Assembly: GCA_910584585.1 (NCBI GenBank)
Contig: CAJUBP010000005.1
Coordinates: 1 to 64,000 of the forward strand
Reading direction: 5' to 3'
DNA from: an uncultured Lachnospiraceae bacterium
GTDB lineage: Bacteria > Bacillota > Clostridia > Lachnospirales > Lachnospiraceae
Length of the DNA stretch: 64,000 nucleotides
The notes under the pieces: model-generated
The model's input: the letters and a program-made list of their open reading frames with translations, nothing else
Told to the model about the DNA's origin: nothing
The model's database searches: none
Program-made: the position numbers and the translations under genes
Shown here: piece by piece, positions 33,901 to 43,900 of the stretch
How positions within the stretch are numbered: the stretch's first letter is position 1
Layout of the letters: each line of letters begins with the position of its first letter

Positions 33901-35116
33901 AGTATTTTTTAAGATATTAAATAAAAATAAAGGCCAGTTGATTATGTACACAGTCATTTATCTTTCCCTGGCTTTGCTTATGAGCAATGTTATGAAGGAG
34001 CAGGCGGAAGATGAATTTACCGGTGTTTCTCTGGACATTGCCCTGGAAAATAAAGATCAGGGCAGGCTGGGGGCCGCTCTGGAGCAGTATTTAGGGGAGC
34101 TTCACAAGCTGCAGGAACTGCCGGAGGGGAAGGAGGCTCTGCAGGACGCCATATATTATGGAGAAATTGATTATGTACTGGTGATACCAGAGGATTTTTC
34201 GGAAAAATTTGCGGCAGGAGACAGGGAAGGCCTGCTGGAAGGAACGGCGGTGCCGGGCAGCAGCAGTTCTTATCTGGCGGAACATGATATGGAGAGTTTT
34301 CTGAAAACAGCGGATCTGTATGTAAGCGCAGGATTTGCTCTGGAGGATGCCGTGGACCTGACTATGGAAATCTTTGGCTTCCATAGCGGGATGGCTATGC
34401 GGCCCGCCGGACGGGAGGCTGAGCAGGATGGCGGGTTTATTATGGAAAATACGAAAGAGAAGAGCAGGGTGGAATTTTTGAATCAGGAGGACGGGCAGCC
34501 CTTATCTGAGGGGTTTTATTTCTTTCAGTTTATTCCCTATGTGTTTGTGACCATGATGATTCTGGGAGTGGGCGTGGTGATTAAGACTTTTCAGAATAAG
34601 GATTTGTCCGCCAGAAATAAATGTTCCGCTGTGCCTTATCTGCAGCAGAGCCTGCAGATTCTCTTAGGGTGCCTGGTGTATATGCTTGGGGTGTATGCTG
34701 TATTTATGGCAATGGCCGGATGCAATACGGGAGGTTATCTGTTTACGCCTCAGGGGATATTAAGCGCAATAAACGCTCTGCTGTTTGCGGTCTGCGCGCT
34801 GTGCGTGTCTTGGTTCGCGGTTCAGTTTGCCCCTAACACGGCGGTGCTGAATGCCATGAGCAATGTGATTGGCCTGGGGTTCAGCTTTCTGGGCGGCGTG
34901 TTTGTCTCTCTGGACGTGATGGGGGACGCCGCCAGGAAAATTGCCAGATTTGTGCCTTCCTACTGGTATGTGGCTGCCAACCAGGATATCCAGAAAGTAA
35001 CCGGTTTTTCCGATGCCGGAACGGTATATAAATCATATCTGATGATTGTTATGTTTTCACTGGCGTTTTTTGCAGCGGGACTTCTGGCGAACCGGATGAA
35101 ATTAAAGAGCAAATAA
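33887..35116 (+). CDS. ABC-2 type transporter permease (second subunit)
   Basis: 409 residues with the same layout: an N-terminal membrane segment (YTVIYLSLALLM), a long outer loop of about 190 residues, then a block of membrane segments starting at FIPYVFVTMMILGVGVV and ending with LMIVMFSLAFFAAGL. Overlap with the previous gene suggests coupled translation and a heterodimeric permease. The stop is 4 bases from the convergent typA gene, with no obvious terminator between. Confidence 0.85.
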   Translation: MQLFKVFFKILNKNKGQLIMYTVIYLSLALLMSNVMKEQAEDEFTGVSLDIALENKDQGRLGAALEQYLGELHKLQELPEGKEALQDAIYYGEIDYVLVIPEDFSEKFAAGDREGLLEGTAVPGSSSSYLAEHDMESFLKTADLYVSAGFALEDAVDLTMEIFGFHSGMAMRPAGREAEQDGGFIMENTKEKSRVEFLNQEDGQPLSEGFYFFQFIPYVFVTMMILGVGVVIKTFQNKDLSARNKCSAVPYLQQSLQILLGCLVYMLGVYAVFMAMAGCNTGGYLFTPQGILSAINALLFAVCALCVSWFAVQFAPNTAVLNAMSNVIGLGFSFLGGVFVSLDVMGDAARKIARFVPSYWYVAANQDIQKVTGFSDAGTVYKSYLMIVMFSLAFFAAGLLANRMKLKSK

Positions 35117-35120
35117 GAAT

Positions 35121-36959
35121 TTATGGGTTCTGTTTCTTCATGGCAGCCCTCTTACGCAAAGTGGGATCCAAAATCCGCTTGCGGATCCGCAGGCTCTGGG
35201 GAGTGACTTCCAGAAGCTCGTCGGTTTCAATAAATTCCAATGCCTGCTCTAAGCTTAAGATTTTGGGCGGGGTCAGCGTCAATGCCTCGTCTGCGCTGGA
35301 AGAGCGGGTGTTGGTTAAATGTTTTTTCTTGCAGACATTCAGTTCAATGTCTTCTGGTTTGGCGCTCTGGCCGATTACCATGCCGGCATACACTTTTTCC
35401 CCGGGGCCGATAAAGAGGGTTCCACGATCCTGGGCGCCAAAAAGGCCGTAAGTGACGGATTCTCCCGATTCGAAGGCAATGAGGGAGCCTTGTTTCCGAT
35501 AGGCGATATCCCCCTTGTAAGGCTCGTAGCCGTTAAAAATGGTATTGATAATGCCGTTTCCTCTGGTATCTGTGAGGAATTCGCTGCGGTATCCAATCAG
35601 GCCCCGGGAGGGGATGGAAAATTCCAGTCTGGTATAGCCGCCGCTGATGGGCCCCATATTCTGAAGCTCGCCTTTGCGCTGGCTTAATTTCTCAATGACA
35701 GCTCCGGTATATTCGTCCGGCACATCCACATAGGCAAGTTCCATAGGCTCTGTTTTCTTGCCCTTATCGTCCTTGTGGTAGAGGACTTCCGCTTTGCTTA
35801 CCGCAAATTCATAGCCTTCCCTGCGCATATTTTCAATTAAAACAGATAAATGAAGTTCTCCCCGGCCGGAAACTTTTAGGCTGTCCGGGCTGTCGGTTTC
35901 TTCCACCCGCAGGGAAACGTCCGTATTAAGTTCTCGAAACAGGCGGTCCCGAATGTGGCGGGAGGTGACGAATTTTCCTTCCTGTCCGGCCAGGGGGCTG
36001 TCATTTACAATAAAGTTCATGGAAATGGTGGGCTCGGAGATTTTCTGGAAATCAATGGCGCAGGGATTGTCCGGCGCGCAGATGGTGTCTCCGATGTGAA
36101 TGTCCGCAATTCCGGAAATGGCTACGATGGAGCCGATTTTTGCCTCCGTTACATCCACTTTATTCAGTCCGTCAAATTCATAGAGCTTGCTGATCCGCAC
36201 TTTCTGCAGCTTGTCCGGCTCGTGGTGGTTCACAACCACAGCGTCCTGATTGATTTTCAGGCAGCCGTTGTCCACTTTTCCGACGCCGATTCGCCCCACG
36301 TATTCGTTGTAGTCGATGGTGCTGATCAATACCTGGGTGTTGGCGTCCGGGTCGCCTTCCGGCGCGGGAATGTATTCCAGGATGGTTTCAAATAATGCAG
36401 TCATATCTTTCTTTTCATCATTTAAATCCCTGACTGCGTAGCCGTCTCTGGCGGAGGCGTAAATAAAGGGGCAGTCAAGCTGTTCGTCGGAGGCGTCCAG
36501 ATCCATAAATAGCTCCAGCACTTCGTCAATGACATCCTCGGGTCTTGCTTCCGGCCGGTCAATCTTGTTGATGCAGACAATTACCGGAAGATCCAGGGCA
36601 AGAGCTTTCATCAGCACAAATTTGGTCTGGGGCATGGCTCCCTCAAAGGCGTCCACCACAAGAACCACCCCGTTTACCATTTTCAGCACCCGCTCCACTT
36701 CGCCGCCGAAGTCCGCGTGGCCCGGCGTGTCGATAATGTTGATTTTCGTGTCCTTATAAAAAACAGCGGTGTTTTTGGAAAGAATGGTGATTCCCCGCTC
36801 TCTTTCAATATCATTGGAATCCATGACACGTTCCTGCACCTCCTGGTTGGCGCGGAACACGCCGCTTTGCTTTAACAGCTCGTCCACCAGGGTGGTTTTG
36901 CCGTGATCTACGTGAGCAATAATGGCGATGTTACGGATATCCTCTCGTTTCATTTTCAT
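35121..36959 (-). CDS. typA: Translational GTPase TypA/BipA
   Basis: 612 residues from ATG at 36959 (AAGGA 7 bases upstream). G1 is AHVDHGKTTLVDELL, G2/G3 are RERGITILSKNTA and DTPGHADFGGEVERV, and G4 is NKIDRPEARPE. Domain II, the EF-G-like domains and the TypA-specific C-terminal domain (GGYTRLEFSIPSRGLIGYRS and the basic end) all follow in the usual order and length. TypA binds ribosomes and helps 50S assembly under stress and cold. A 60-codon gene lies directly upstream on the same strand. Confidence 0.97.
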   Translation of the reverse strand: MKMKREDIRNIAIIAHVDHGKTTLVDELLKQSGVFRANQEVQERVMDSNDIERERGITILSKNTAVFYKDTKINIIDTPGHADFGGEVERVLKMVNGVVLVVDAFEGAMPQTKFVLMKALALDLPVIVCINKIDRPEARPEDVIDEVLELFMDLDASDEQLDCPFIYASARDGYAVRDLNDEKKDMTALFETILEYIPAPEGDPDANTQVLISTIDYNEYVGRIGVGKVDNGCLKINQDAVVVNHHEPDKLQKVRISKLYEFDGLNKVDVTEAKIGSIVAISGIADIHIGDTICAPDNPCAIDFQKISEPTISMNFIVNDSPLAGQEGKFVTSRHIRDRLFRELNTDVSLRVEETDSPDSLKVSGRGELHLSVLIENMRREGYEFAVSKAEVLYHKDDKGKKTEPMELAYVDVPDEYTGAVIEKLSQRKGELQNMGPISGGYTRLEFSIPSRGLIGYRSEFLTDTRGNGIINTIFNGYEPYKGDIAYRKQGSLIAFESGESVTYGLFGAQDRGTLFIGPGEKVYAGMVIGQSAKPEDIELNVCKKKHLTNTRSSSADEALTLTPPKILSLEQALEFIETDELLEVTPQSLRIRKRILDPTLRKRAAMKKQNP

Positions 36960-37021
36960 AAAGTTGTCCTTCTTTCTAAAATAATTATCACTGTATTTTA
37001 ACACATGATCTGCATTTGATG

Positions 37022-37204
37022 TTATTCTTTTATTCTGTCCAATTCAGTGAGATTAATACCAGAAGCCATTAGAATGACTTTTAATTCAATGTAACGGCCT
37101 TTCATGGCCTGATAGACAGGAGAATCTTTTTCTGCAAGCACCATGTAGTTTTGAAGCCTGGCAAATTCTTCAACATTTTTTTGCATCAGTTCTTTTTCAG
37201 TCAT
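37022..37204 (-). CDS. Small conserved-type protein of unknown function (60 residues)
   Basis: Predicted all-helical and acidic; it starts MTEKELMQKNVEEFARLQNY and ends NLTELDRIKE. GGAGGT lies 6 bases before the ATG, a strong site that argues for a real gene. It is upstream of typA on the same strand, 62 bases apart, and may share its promoter. No family recognised. Confidence 0.6.
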   Translation of the reverse strand: MTEKELMQKNVEEFARLQNYMVLAEKDSPVYQAMKGRYIELKVILMASGINLTELDRIKE

Positions 37205-37281
37205 TTCTATACCTCCGTAAGTGTACCTGATTTTTCTAATAGGTTGTATCTTATTATAACGGCTGAGACGGGAAGTGTAAA

Positions 37282-37349
37282 GTGATTATCACTCATCTTT
37301 GAATGATTCGAATGATTTCCTTGATTCAAGGGAGGTTAGTGTGTATAAT
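37282..37349 (+). promoter_or_regulatory. hicAB promoter with operator-like repeats
   Basis: TTGATT (37321-37326), 17 bases, TATAAT (37344-37349). Just upstream are GTGATTATCAC (37282-37292, a palindrome) and a direct repeat of AATGATT (37302-37317), which are candidate sites for HicB autorepression. Confidence 0.6.
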
Positions 37350-37371
37350 ATTGCTGACAGGGAGGGCACAG

Positions 37372-37542
37372 ATGAAACAGAGAGATTTGATTAAAAAACT
37401 TGAAGATGGAGGCTTTATTTTTGAAAGGCATGGCGGCAATCACGATATCTATCGAAGAGATAATGAGATAGAGAAAGTTCCGAGGCATAAGGAAATAAAT
37501 GAGACTTTGGCAAAGATGATATTGAGAAAATGGAAATTATAA
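37372..37542 (+). CDS. hicA: HicA family toxin (mRNA interferase)
   Basis: 56 residues from ATG at 37372, 6 bases after GGGAGGG; longer frames upstream have no site. The sequence follows the HicA pattern from MKQRDLIKKLEDGGF through the catalytic ERHGGNHDIYRR (active-site His in GGNHD) to VPRHKEINETLAKMILRK. HicA cleaves mRNA when its antitoxin is lost. HicB follows after 14 bases. The size and order are typical for type II HicAB. Confidence 0.93.
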   Translation: MKQRDLIKKLEDGGFIFERHGGNHDIYRRDNEIEKVPRHKEINETLAKMILRKWKL

Positions 37543-37556
37543 GAGGAGGAGTGATT

Positions 37557-38000
37557 ATGAAACAAGTTTATCCGGCTTTTATCGTAAATATCGGTGACGG
37601 TTCAGAACATCCGTTTTTAGTGTGTGTTCCCGATATGGAAGTTTTTACAGAAGGCAGCAGCTTTGCGGACGCAATTGAGATGGCAAGGGACGCAATCGGT
37701 CTGGCTGGAATCTCTATGGAGGATCATAAAGAAGAACTGCCCGTTCCTTCCGAACAGCAGCAGGCGGTTGAAAAAGTAAAACAGGATACAGAAGAAATTG
37801 ATTTTTCCAAAGGTATTTTGACCTATATAGATGTTGATTTTTCCGAATATAGAAGAAAAGTGAATATGAAGACTGTCAGAAGAAATGTAGCCCTTCCAGG
37901 TTGGCTTGATTATGAGGCCGAACATGCAGGGATTAATGTTTCCAGAGTTTTGCAGGAAGCGTTGATGGAGGCGTTAAATGTAAAAAGGCATCTTTCCTGA
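37557..38000 (+). CDS. hicB: HicB family antitoxin
   Basis: 147 residues from ATG at 37557, preceded by AGAGGAGGAG. The N-terminal partial RNase-H-like fold reads YPAFIVNIGDGSEHPFLV then VPDMEVFTEGSSFADAIEMA, as in HicB. The C-terminal part (VRRNVALPGWLDYEAEHAGI followed by VSRVLQEAL) is a ribbon-helix-helix DNA-binding domain. It neutralises HicA and probably represses the operon at the sites near 37282-37317. No terminator is obvious; a GGTTTGCC/GGCAAACC inverted repeat lies at 38026-38073. Confidence 0.9.
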   Translation: MKQVYPAFIVNIGDGSEHPFLVCVPDMEVFTEGSSFADAIEMARDAIGLAGISMEDHKEELPVPSEQQQAVEKVKQDTEEIDFSKGILTYIDVDFSEYRRKVNMKTVRRNVALPGWLDYEAEHAGINVSRVLQEALMEALNVKRHLS

Positions 38001-38103
38001 ATGAAATAGTTATCTTGTTTGCCCAATGGTTTGCCGTTTATCTTAAAAATACTTGAATCTGTTGGCAAACCATCCGGTTCACAGGCAGATCCATTTATTT
38101 TTC

Positions 38104-38132
38104 TTGTATTGTAAATTTCAGTCTGCTATAAT
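38104..38132 (+). promoter_or_regulatory. Promoter of the DUF4190-like gene
   Basis: TTGTAT (38104-38109), 17 bases, TATAAT (38127-38132), with TGC directly before the -10 as an extended element. Confidence 0.6.
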
Positions 38133-38166
38133 GAAACACGAAGGAAATAAAGAGGAGGATTGTCTC

Positions 38167-38739
38167 ATGAATGGTGAGAATAACATGTATGAAAACCGCC
38201 CTAAGCTGCAAAAAGACCCGCAGCCAGACAGCGGTCAGTGGCAGCAGGGAAGCAGCCCTCAGTCTGAGAGTGGCCAATGGCAGCAGGGAAGCAGCTTCCA
38301 GTCTGACAACAGTCAGTGGCAGCAGGGAAGCAGCCCCCAGTCTGATAACGGTCAGTGGCAGCAGGGAAGCAGTCCGCAGCCTGACTATAACCAACAGGGA
38401 AGTTACAGCCAGCCCGATTACAGTCAGCAGAATTACAGCCAGCAGAATTATAGCCAGCCCAGTTCCGGTTTTGGAATTGCTTCCATGGTCTGCGGAATTT
38501 TGGCGCTGATTACCTGCTGTCTGTGGTGCACCTGCATTCCCCTGGCAGTGGTATCCATTGTGCTGGGAATTCTGCAGATTCAGAAGGGAACGGCCAAGGG
38601 AATGGCGATTGCGGGGATTGTCTGCTCTTCCATCGGACTGATTTTATTTATTGCCCTGACGATTTATGGCAATTATCTTCAGAGCTCCGGATTATACAAT
38701 GAGATTATGAGGGAACTGCAGATGGAAATGGCTCAGTAA
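38167..38739 (+). CDS. DUF4190-like membrane protein with Gln/Ser-rich repeat tail
   Basis: 190 residues from ATG at 38167, preceded by GAGGAGGA. Residues 20-98 are a low-complexity region of four 13-residue repeats (unit GQWQQGSSPQSDN) and then Tyr/Gln/Pro-rich units (YSQPDYSQQN). Two membrane helices follow: FGIASMVCGILALITCC continuing to about residue 137, and GMAIAGIVCSSIGLILFIAL. This matches DUF4190-type small membrane proteins, which have a disordered N-terminal cytoplasmic tail. The function is unknown. The next gene starts 9 bases downstream. Confidence 0.7.
   Translation: MNGENNMYENRPKLQKDPQPDSGQWQQGSSPQSESGQWQQGSSFQSDNSQWQQGSSPQSDNGQWQQGSSPQPDYNQQGSYSQPDYSQQNYSQQNYSQPSSGFGIASMVCGILALITCCLWCTCIPLAVVSIVLGILQIQKGTAKGMAIAGIVCSSIGLILFIALTIYGNYLQSSGLYNEIMRELQMEMAQ
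38233..38388 (+). repeat. Four tandem 39-bp repeats within the DUF4190-like gene
   Basis: Units begin GGTCAGTGGCAGCAGGGAAG at 38233 and recur at 38272, 38311 and 38350 with a few substitutions. The length is a multiple of three, so copy number can change without a frameshift. Confidence 0.8.
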
Positions 38740-38748
38740 GGAGGCAGT

Positions 38749-40452
38749 TTGGACATTAAAAAGAAACTTCCCGTCGGCATTGAAAGTTTTCGGGAAATCC
38801 GCGCCGAAGATTTTTATTATGTGGATAAGACAGGGATGATCAGGGATTTGCTTGGGCATTGGGGAAAGGTGAATCTGTTTACCCGCCCCAGAAGATTCGG
38901 CAAGTCCCTGAATATGGATATGCTGAAAACATTTTTTGAATACGGCTGCGACGGTACTGTGTTTGATGGTCTGGAAATTGCAGGAGAAGGGGAATTATGC
39001 CGGAAATATATGGGCAGATTCCCTGTAATTTTCATTACCCTCAAAGATATTGCAGCCCGCAGCTTTGCGGGCGCGGCAGCCTCCCTGTGGTCTGTCATTG
39101 GCGGTGAGGCCCGGAGGTTTTCTCTTTTAAGGAACAGCAGCCAGCTGACGTTGGAGGAGAAACAGCAGTACTGCCGGCTGACCCAGACAGATCTGGATTT
39201 TCAAAACGGCGATATTGCGTCAGAGGAAAGGCTGAAGGGAAGTCTCTTTCAGTTATCAGAGCTTCTCGAGAGACATTACGGGCAAAGGGTGATATTGCTG
39301 ATTGACGAATATGACGTGCCCTTAGAAAAAGCGTACCATGCAGGATATTATGATGAAATGGCCGGCCTTTTGGGAAGTCTGCTTGGCCGGGCGCTGAAAG
39401 GCAATAACAGCCTTCATTTCGCGGTGTTGACCGGGTGTTTGAGAGTAGCCAAAGAAAGCATTTTTACCGGATTAAACAATTTCAAAATTTATTCTGTTTC
39501 CGATGTTCGGTTTGGAGAATATTTTGGATTTACCGACGCGGAAGTGAAAGATATGCTCAGGTATTACGGTCTTGAGGAAGCTTATCCCGTTTTGAAGGAT
39601 TGGTATAACGGCTACCAGATGGGCCGTGCGGACGTTTACTGCCCCTGGGACGTAATTAATTATATTGATTTGCTGCGGGCAGAACCGGAGGCTGTTCCAA
39701 GAGCCTTCTGGATCAACACCAGCGGAAATGATATTATCCGAAAATTTCTGAATCTGGCCAAACAGAACACCCGCAGGGAAATGGAGTGTCTGATTGCAGG
39801 CGAAAGTATTTGCAAAAAAATAAATCAGGAATTAACTTACCGGGAATTATATCAAAATATAGAGAATCTGTGGAGCGTACTGTTTACCACCGGCTATTTA
39901 ACCCAACGGGGAAGAGAAGGCGAGTTTTGTCATCTTATCATCCCCAATCAGGAAATCCGCAAAATTTTTACAGAGCAGATTCAGGAATGGTTTCAGGAAG
40001 AAATGCAAAAAGATACCCTAAGGCTGGATGCTTTCTGTAATGGATTTGTACAGGGAGATATTGCGGAAATTGAAAGACAATTTAATTTCTGGCTAAAAAA
40101 GACCATCAGCATCCGTGATACAGCGGTAAAAAAAGAGAAAAAAGAAAATTTCTACCATGGGATTCTATTGGGCCTGCTGAGCCGCAGAGAGGATTGGGAG
40201 TTAAGTTCTAACGCCGAAGCGGGAGAGGGGTACAGTGATATTCTTGTGAAAGATGAAGATGAGAACCTGGGGATTGTGATAGAAGTGAAATATGCCCAGG
40301 ACGGAGATCTGGAAGCAGGCTGCAGGAAAGTTCTGACGCAGATAGAAGAGAAAGATTACGCGGCTGGCTTCGCGGAAGAAGGAGTCCAAAAGATTCTCAA
40401 ATACGCCGTTGCCTGTTACAAAAAGCGGTGCAAAGTACAGATGAATTCTTGA
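38749..40452 (+). CDS. AAA-ATPase-like protein with C-terminal PD-(D/E)XK nuclease domain
   Basis: 567 residues from a TTG at 38749; AGGAGG is 4 bases upstream and no better start exists. The N-terminus has the AAA-ATPase-like (PF09820-type) pattern IESFREIRAEDFYYVDKTG, the P-loop RPRRFGKS and Walker B ILLIDEYDVPLEKA. The C-terminus has the DUF1703-type nuclease motif SDILVKDEDENLG-IVIEVKYA. Such genes are abundant in Lachnospiraceae and Bacteroidetes and their role is unsettled (mobile or defence-related). A related gene is at 47889-49505. Confidence 0.85.
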   Translation: MDIKKKLPVGIESFREIRAEDFYYVDKTGMIRDLLGHWGKVNLFTRPRRFGKSLNMDMLKTFFEYGCDGTVFDGLEIAGEGELCRKYMGRFPVIFITLKDIAARSFAGAAASLWSVIGGEARRFSLLRNSSQLTLEEKQQYCRLTQTDLDFQNGDIASEERLKGSLFQLSELLERHYGQRVILLIDEYDVPLEKAYHAGYYDEMAGLLGSLLGRALKGNNSLHFAVLTGCLRVAKESIFTGLNNFKIYSVSDVRFGEYFGFTDAEVKDMLRYYGLEEAYPVLKDWYNGYQMGRADVYCPWDVINYIDLLRAEPEAVPRAFWINTSGNDIIRKFLNLAKQNTRREMECLIAGESICKKINQELTYRELYQNIENLWSVLFTTGYLTQRGREGEFCHLIIPNQEIRKIFTEQIQEWFQEEMQKDTLRLDAFCNGFVQGDIAEIERQFNFWLKKTISIRDTAVKKEKKENFYHGILLGLLSRREDWELSSNAEAGEGYSDILVKDEDENLGIVIEVKYAQDGDLEAGCRKVLTQIEEKDYAAGFAEEGVQKILKYAVACYKKRCKVQMNS

Positions 40453-40477
40453 CAAGGGGGAATTCAGGCTTTATAAT
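40449..40477 (+). promoter_or_regulatory. Promoter of the ileS T-box transcript
   Basis: TTGACA (40449-40454), 17 bases, TATAAT (40472-40477): a consensus sigma-A promoter. Its -35 box overlaps the stop codon of the preceding gene. Confidence 0.85.
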
Positions 40478-40483
40478 GGGTAA

Positions 40484-40886
40484 CAGCTTTAAGACAAAGA
40501 CAATGACGAAGACAGTAAGGCAGTATTCCAACATATGGAATATTCCGGAGAGAGCCGGAATATTTTGCAGCGAGCCGGGAGGGTGTGAGCCGGTATCAGT
40601 AGAAGCTGCCTGAACATCACTTCCAAGTTGCCCTCTGAACTTTCTTCTTTTGACGCGTTGCAGAGGATGAAACAGTAAGCAGGGACGGCCCGTTCCTCCG
40701 TTATGGGAACCGCGTATGCTGGCGAATGCCTGCTGCCAACCGTCTGCGCGTCAGCTCGTGTTTCCCTCATTATGGGAACTGCGTATGCTGCCAGACGTTT
40801 TCGGGCGCCGTCAAAGTACATTGTAACAGGTGGTAACGACGCATGATATGGCTTCGTCCTTTTACAAAAGGGACGGGGCTATTTTT
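40484..40886 (+). ncRNA. T-box riboswitch (isoleucine) upstream of ileS
   Basis: A leader of about 420 bases. Stem I carries the GAGAGCCGG and GTGTGAGCC loop motifs and a specifier ATC (40595-40597, in GGTATCAG), the Ile codon. The T-box core is AGGTGGTAACGACGC (40828-40842); its TGGT would pair with the ACCA end of tRNA-Ile. The terminator is GGCTTCGTCC...GGGACGGGGCT (40850-40880) followed by ATTTTT. Uncharged tRNA-Ile should stabilise the antiterminator and turn on ileS. A 21-bp direct repeat lies between stem I and the T-box. Confidence 0.85.
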
Positions 40887-40906
40887 AATGAAAGGAGCAA
40901 ATACTC

Positions 40907-43900
40907 ATGTACAACAAAGTGGAAACCAACTTAAACTTTGTGGAGAGAGAAAAACAGATTGAGAAGTTCTGGAAAGACAACGATATTTTCCGAAAAAGCA
41001 TGGAGAACCGGAAAGAGGGAGAGGTCTACACCTTTTACGACGGCCCTCCAACGGCCAACGGCAAGCCCCATATCGGGCATGTGCTGACCCGCGTGATCAA
41101 GGATATGATTCCCAGATACCAGACCATGAAAGGGAAAATGGTTCCCCGCAAGGCGGGATGGGACACCCACGGCCTGCCGGTGGAGCTGGAAGTGGAAAAA
41201 CTGCTGGGTCTGGACGGCAAAGATCAGATTGAAGCATACGGCTTAGAGCCTTTTATTGATAAATGCAAGGAAAGCGTCTGGAAATATAAGGGTATGTGGG
41301 AGGATTTCTCCGGCACTGTGGGATTCTGGGCGGATATGGACAACCCCTACGTCACCTACCACAATGATTTCATTGAATCCGAATGGTGGGCGCTGAAAGA
41401 GATCTGGAATAAAAAGTTACTGTATAAGGGCTTTAAGATCGTGCCCTACTGCCCCCGCTGCGGAACCCCTTTGTCCGCGCAGGAAGTGGCCCAGGGCTAT
41501 AAAACAGTAAAGGAACGTTCCGCAATTGTGCGGTTTAAGGTAAAAGACGAGGACGCTTATTTTCTGGCATGGACCACAACCCCCTGGACTTTGCCCTCTA
41601 ACCTGGCTCTCTGCGTGAATCCGGAGGAAACCTACTGCAAGATCAAGGCGGCAGACGGAATTACCTATTATATGGCGGAAGCTTTGATGGACAAAGTAAT
41701 GGCGGCCCTTCTGGACAAAGAGCAGCAGGAGAGCGGCGCAAAGGCCTATGAAGTGCTGGAAACTTACAAGGGAACCGACCTGGAATACCGGGAGTATGAG
41801 CCTTTGTATGAAGGCGCGAGAGAAGCAGCCGAAAAACAGCATAAGAAAGCTCATTTTGTCACCTGCGACGCGTATGTTACCATGACTGACGGTACAGGAA
41901 TTGTCCATATCGCGCCGGCGTTCGGTGAGGACGACTCCAAAGTGGGCAGAAAATATGACCTGCCTTTTGTGCAGTTTGTCAACGGAAAGGGAGAACTGAC
42001 CGAAGGCGCGCCCTTTGCAGGCACTTTCTGCAAAAAGGCAGATCCCATGATTCTCCAGGATTTGGAAGATCGGGGCCTTTTATTTGACGCGCCTAAATTT
42101 GAGCATGAATATCCCCATTGCTGGCGCTGCGATACGCCGCTGATTTATTATGCGAGAGAATCCTGGTTTATCAAGATGACGGAAGTGAAGGAAGATTTGA
42201 TCCGCAACAACAATACCATCAACTGGATTCCGGAAAGCATCGGCAAGGGCCGGTTCGGCGACTGGCTGGAAAATGTCCAGGACTGGGGCATTTCCAGAAA
42301 CCGTTACTGGGGGACGCCGCTGAATATCTGGCAGTGTGAATGCGGCCATATGCATTCCATCGGAAGCATTGCGGAACTGAAAGAGATGTCTGACAACTGT
42401 CCGGAGGAAATTGAACTGCACCGTCCCTATATTGATGAAGTGACCATCAAATGTCCCAAATGCGGAAAAGAAATGCACCGTGTGCCGGAAGTGGTGGACT
42501 GCTGGTTTGATTCCGGAGCAATGCCCTTTGCCCAGCACCATTATCCCTTTGAAAATAAAGAGGTGTTTGAACAGCAGTTCCCGGCGGATTTTATTTCAGA
42601 AGCGGTAGACCAGACCAGAGGGTGGTTTTATTCCCTGCTGGCGGAATCCACCCTGCTATTTAACAAGGCTCCTTATGAAAATGTGATTGTACTGGGCCAT
42701 GTCCAGGATGAAAAAGGCCAGAAAATGAGCAAATCCAAGGGAAACGCGGTAGATCCTTTTGAGGCCCTGGAAACTTACGGCGCAGACGCCATCCGCTGGT
42801 ATTTCTATATCAATTCCGCTCCCTGGCTGCCCAACCGGTTCCATGGAAAAGTTGTCCAGGAGGGGCAGCGGAAATTTATGGGAACACTGTGGAATACCTA
42901 CGCGTTCTTTGTATTGTACGCAAACATTGATAATTTTGACGCTTCGAAATATACGCTGGAATACGATCAATTATCTGTAATGGATAAGTGGCTGCTGTCC
43001 AAACTGAACACGCTTGTGACTCAGGTTGACGAAAACCTGGGCAATTACCGGATTCCGGAAGCGGCAAGAGCATTGCAGGAATTTGTGGATGATATGAGCA
43101 ACTGGTATGTGCGGAGAAGCAGAGAGCGGTTCTGGGCAAAAGGCATGGAGCAGGATAAAATCAACGCTTATATGACCTTGTACACAGCATTGGTAACTGT
43201 CAGCAAAGCGGCGGCTCCCATGATTCCTTTCATGGCAGAGGATATTTACCGGAACCTGGTGTGCAGTGTGGACAGTTCCGCTCCGGAGAGCGTGCATCTG
43301 TGCGATTTTCCAGTGGCGGATGCTTCCATGGCAGATCCAGAGCTGGAGAAAAATATGGATGCGGCGCTGAAAATCGTGGTGATGGGAAGGGCCTGCAGAA
43401 ACAGCGCCAATATCAAGAACCGTCAGCCCATCGGAAAAATGTTTATCAAAGCAGCCGAAGAACTTCCGGAGCTGTTTGTGAATATTATAGAAGAAGAACT
43501 GAATGTGAAACAGGCAGTGTTTACCGAGGATGTCAGCAGCTTTACAGATTATACTTTTAAGCCCCAGCTTCGTACGGTAGGGCCCAAATACGGCAAAGTT
43601 TTAGGACAGATTCAGAAGGCTCTCTCGGAGCTTGACGGCAATCAGGCCATGTCAGAACTGAAATCCAAAGGGAGCATTACCCTTGACAGCGTAAACGCGG
43701 ACGTTGTATTATGTGAAGAGGATCTGCTTATCACTATGACACAGCAGGAAGGCTATGTGACAGAAAGTGATAACGGGTTAACCGTTGTTCTGGATACCAA
43801 TTTAACGCCGGAATTGATTGCGGAAGGTTTTGTTCGGGAATTAATCAGCAAAATCCAGACCATGCGCAAAGAAGCAGGGTTTGAGGTCATGGATCAGATT

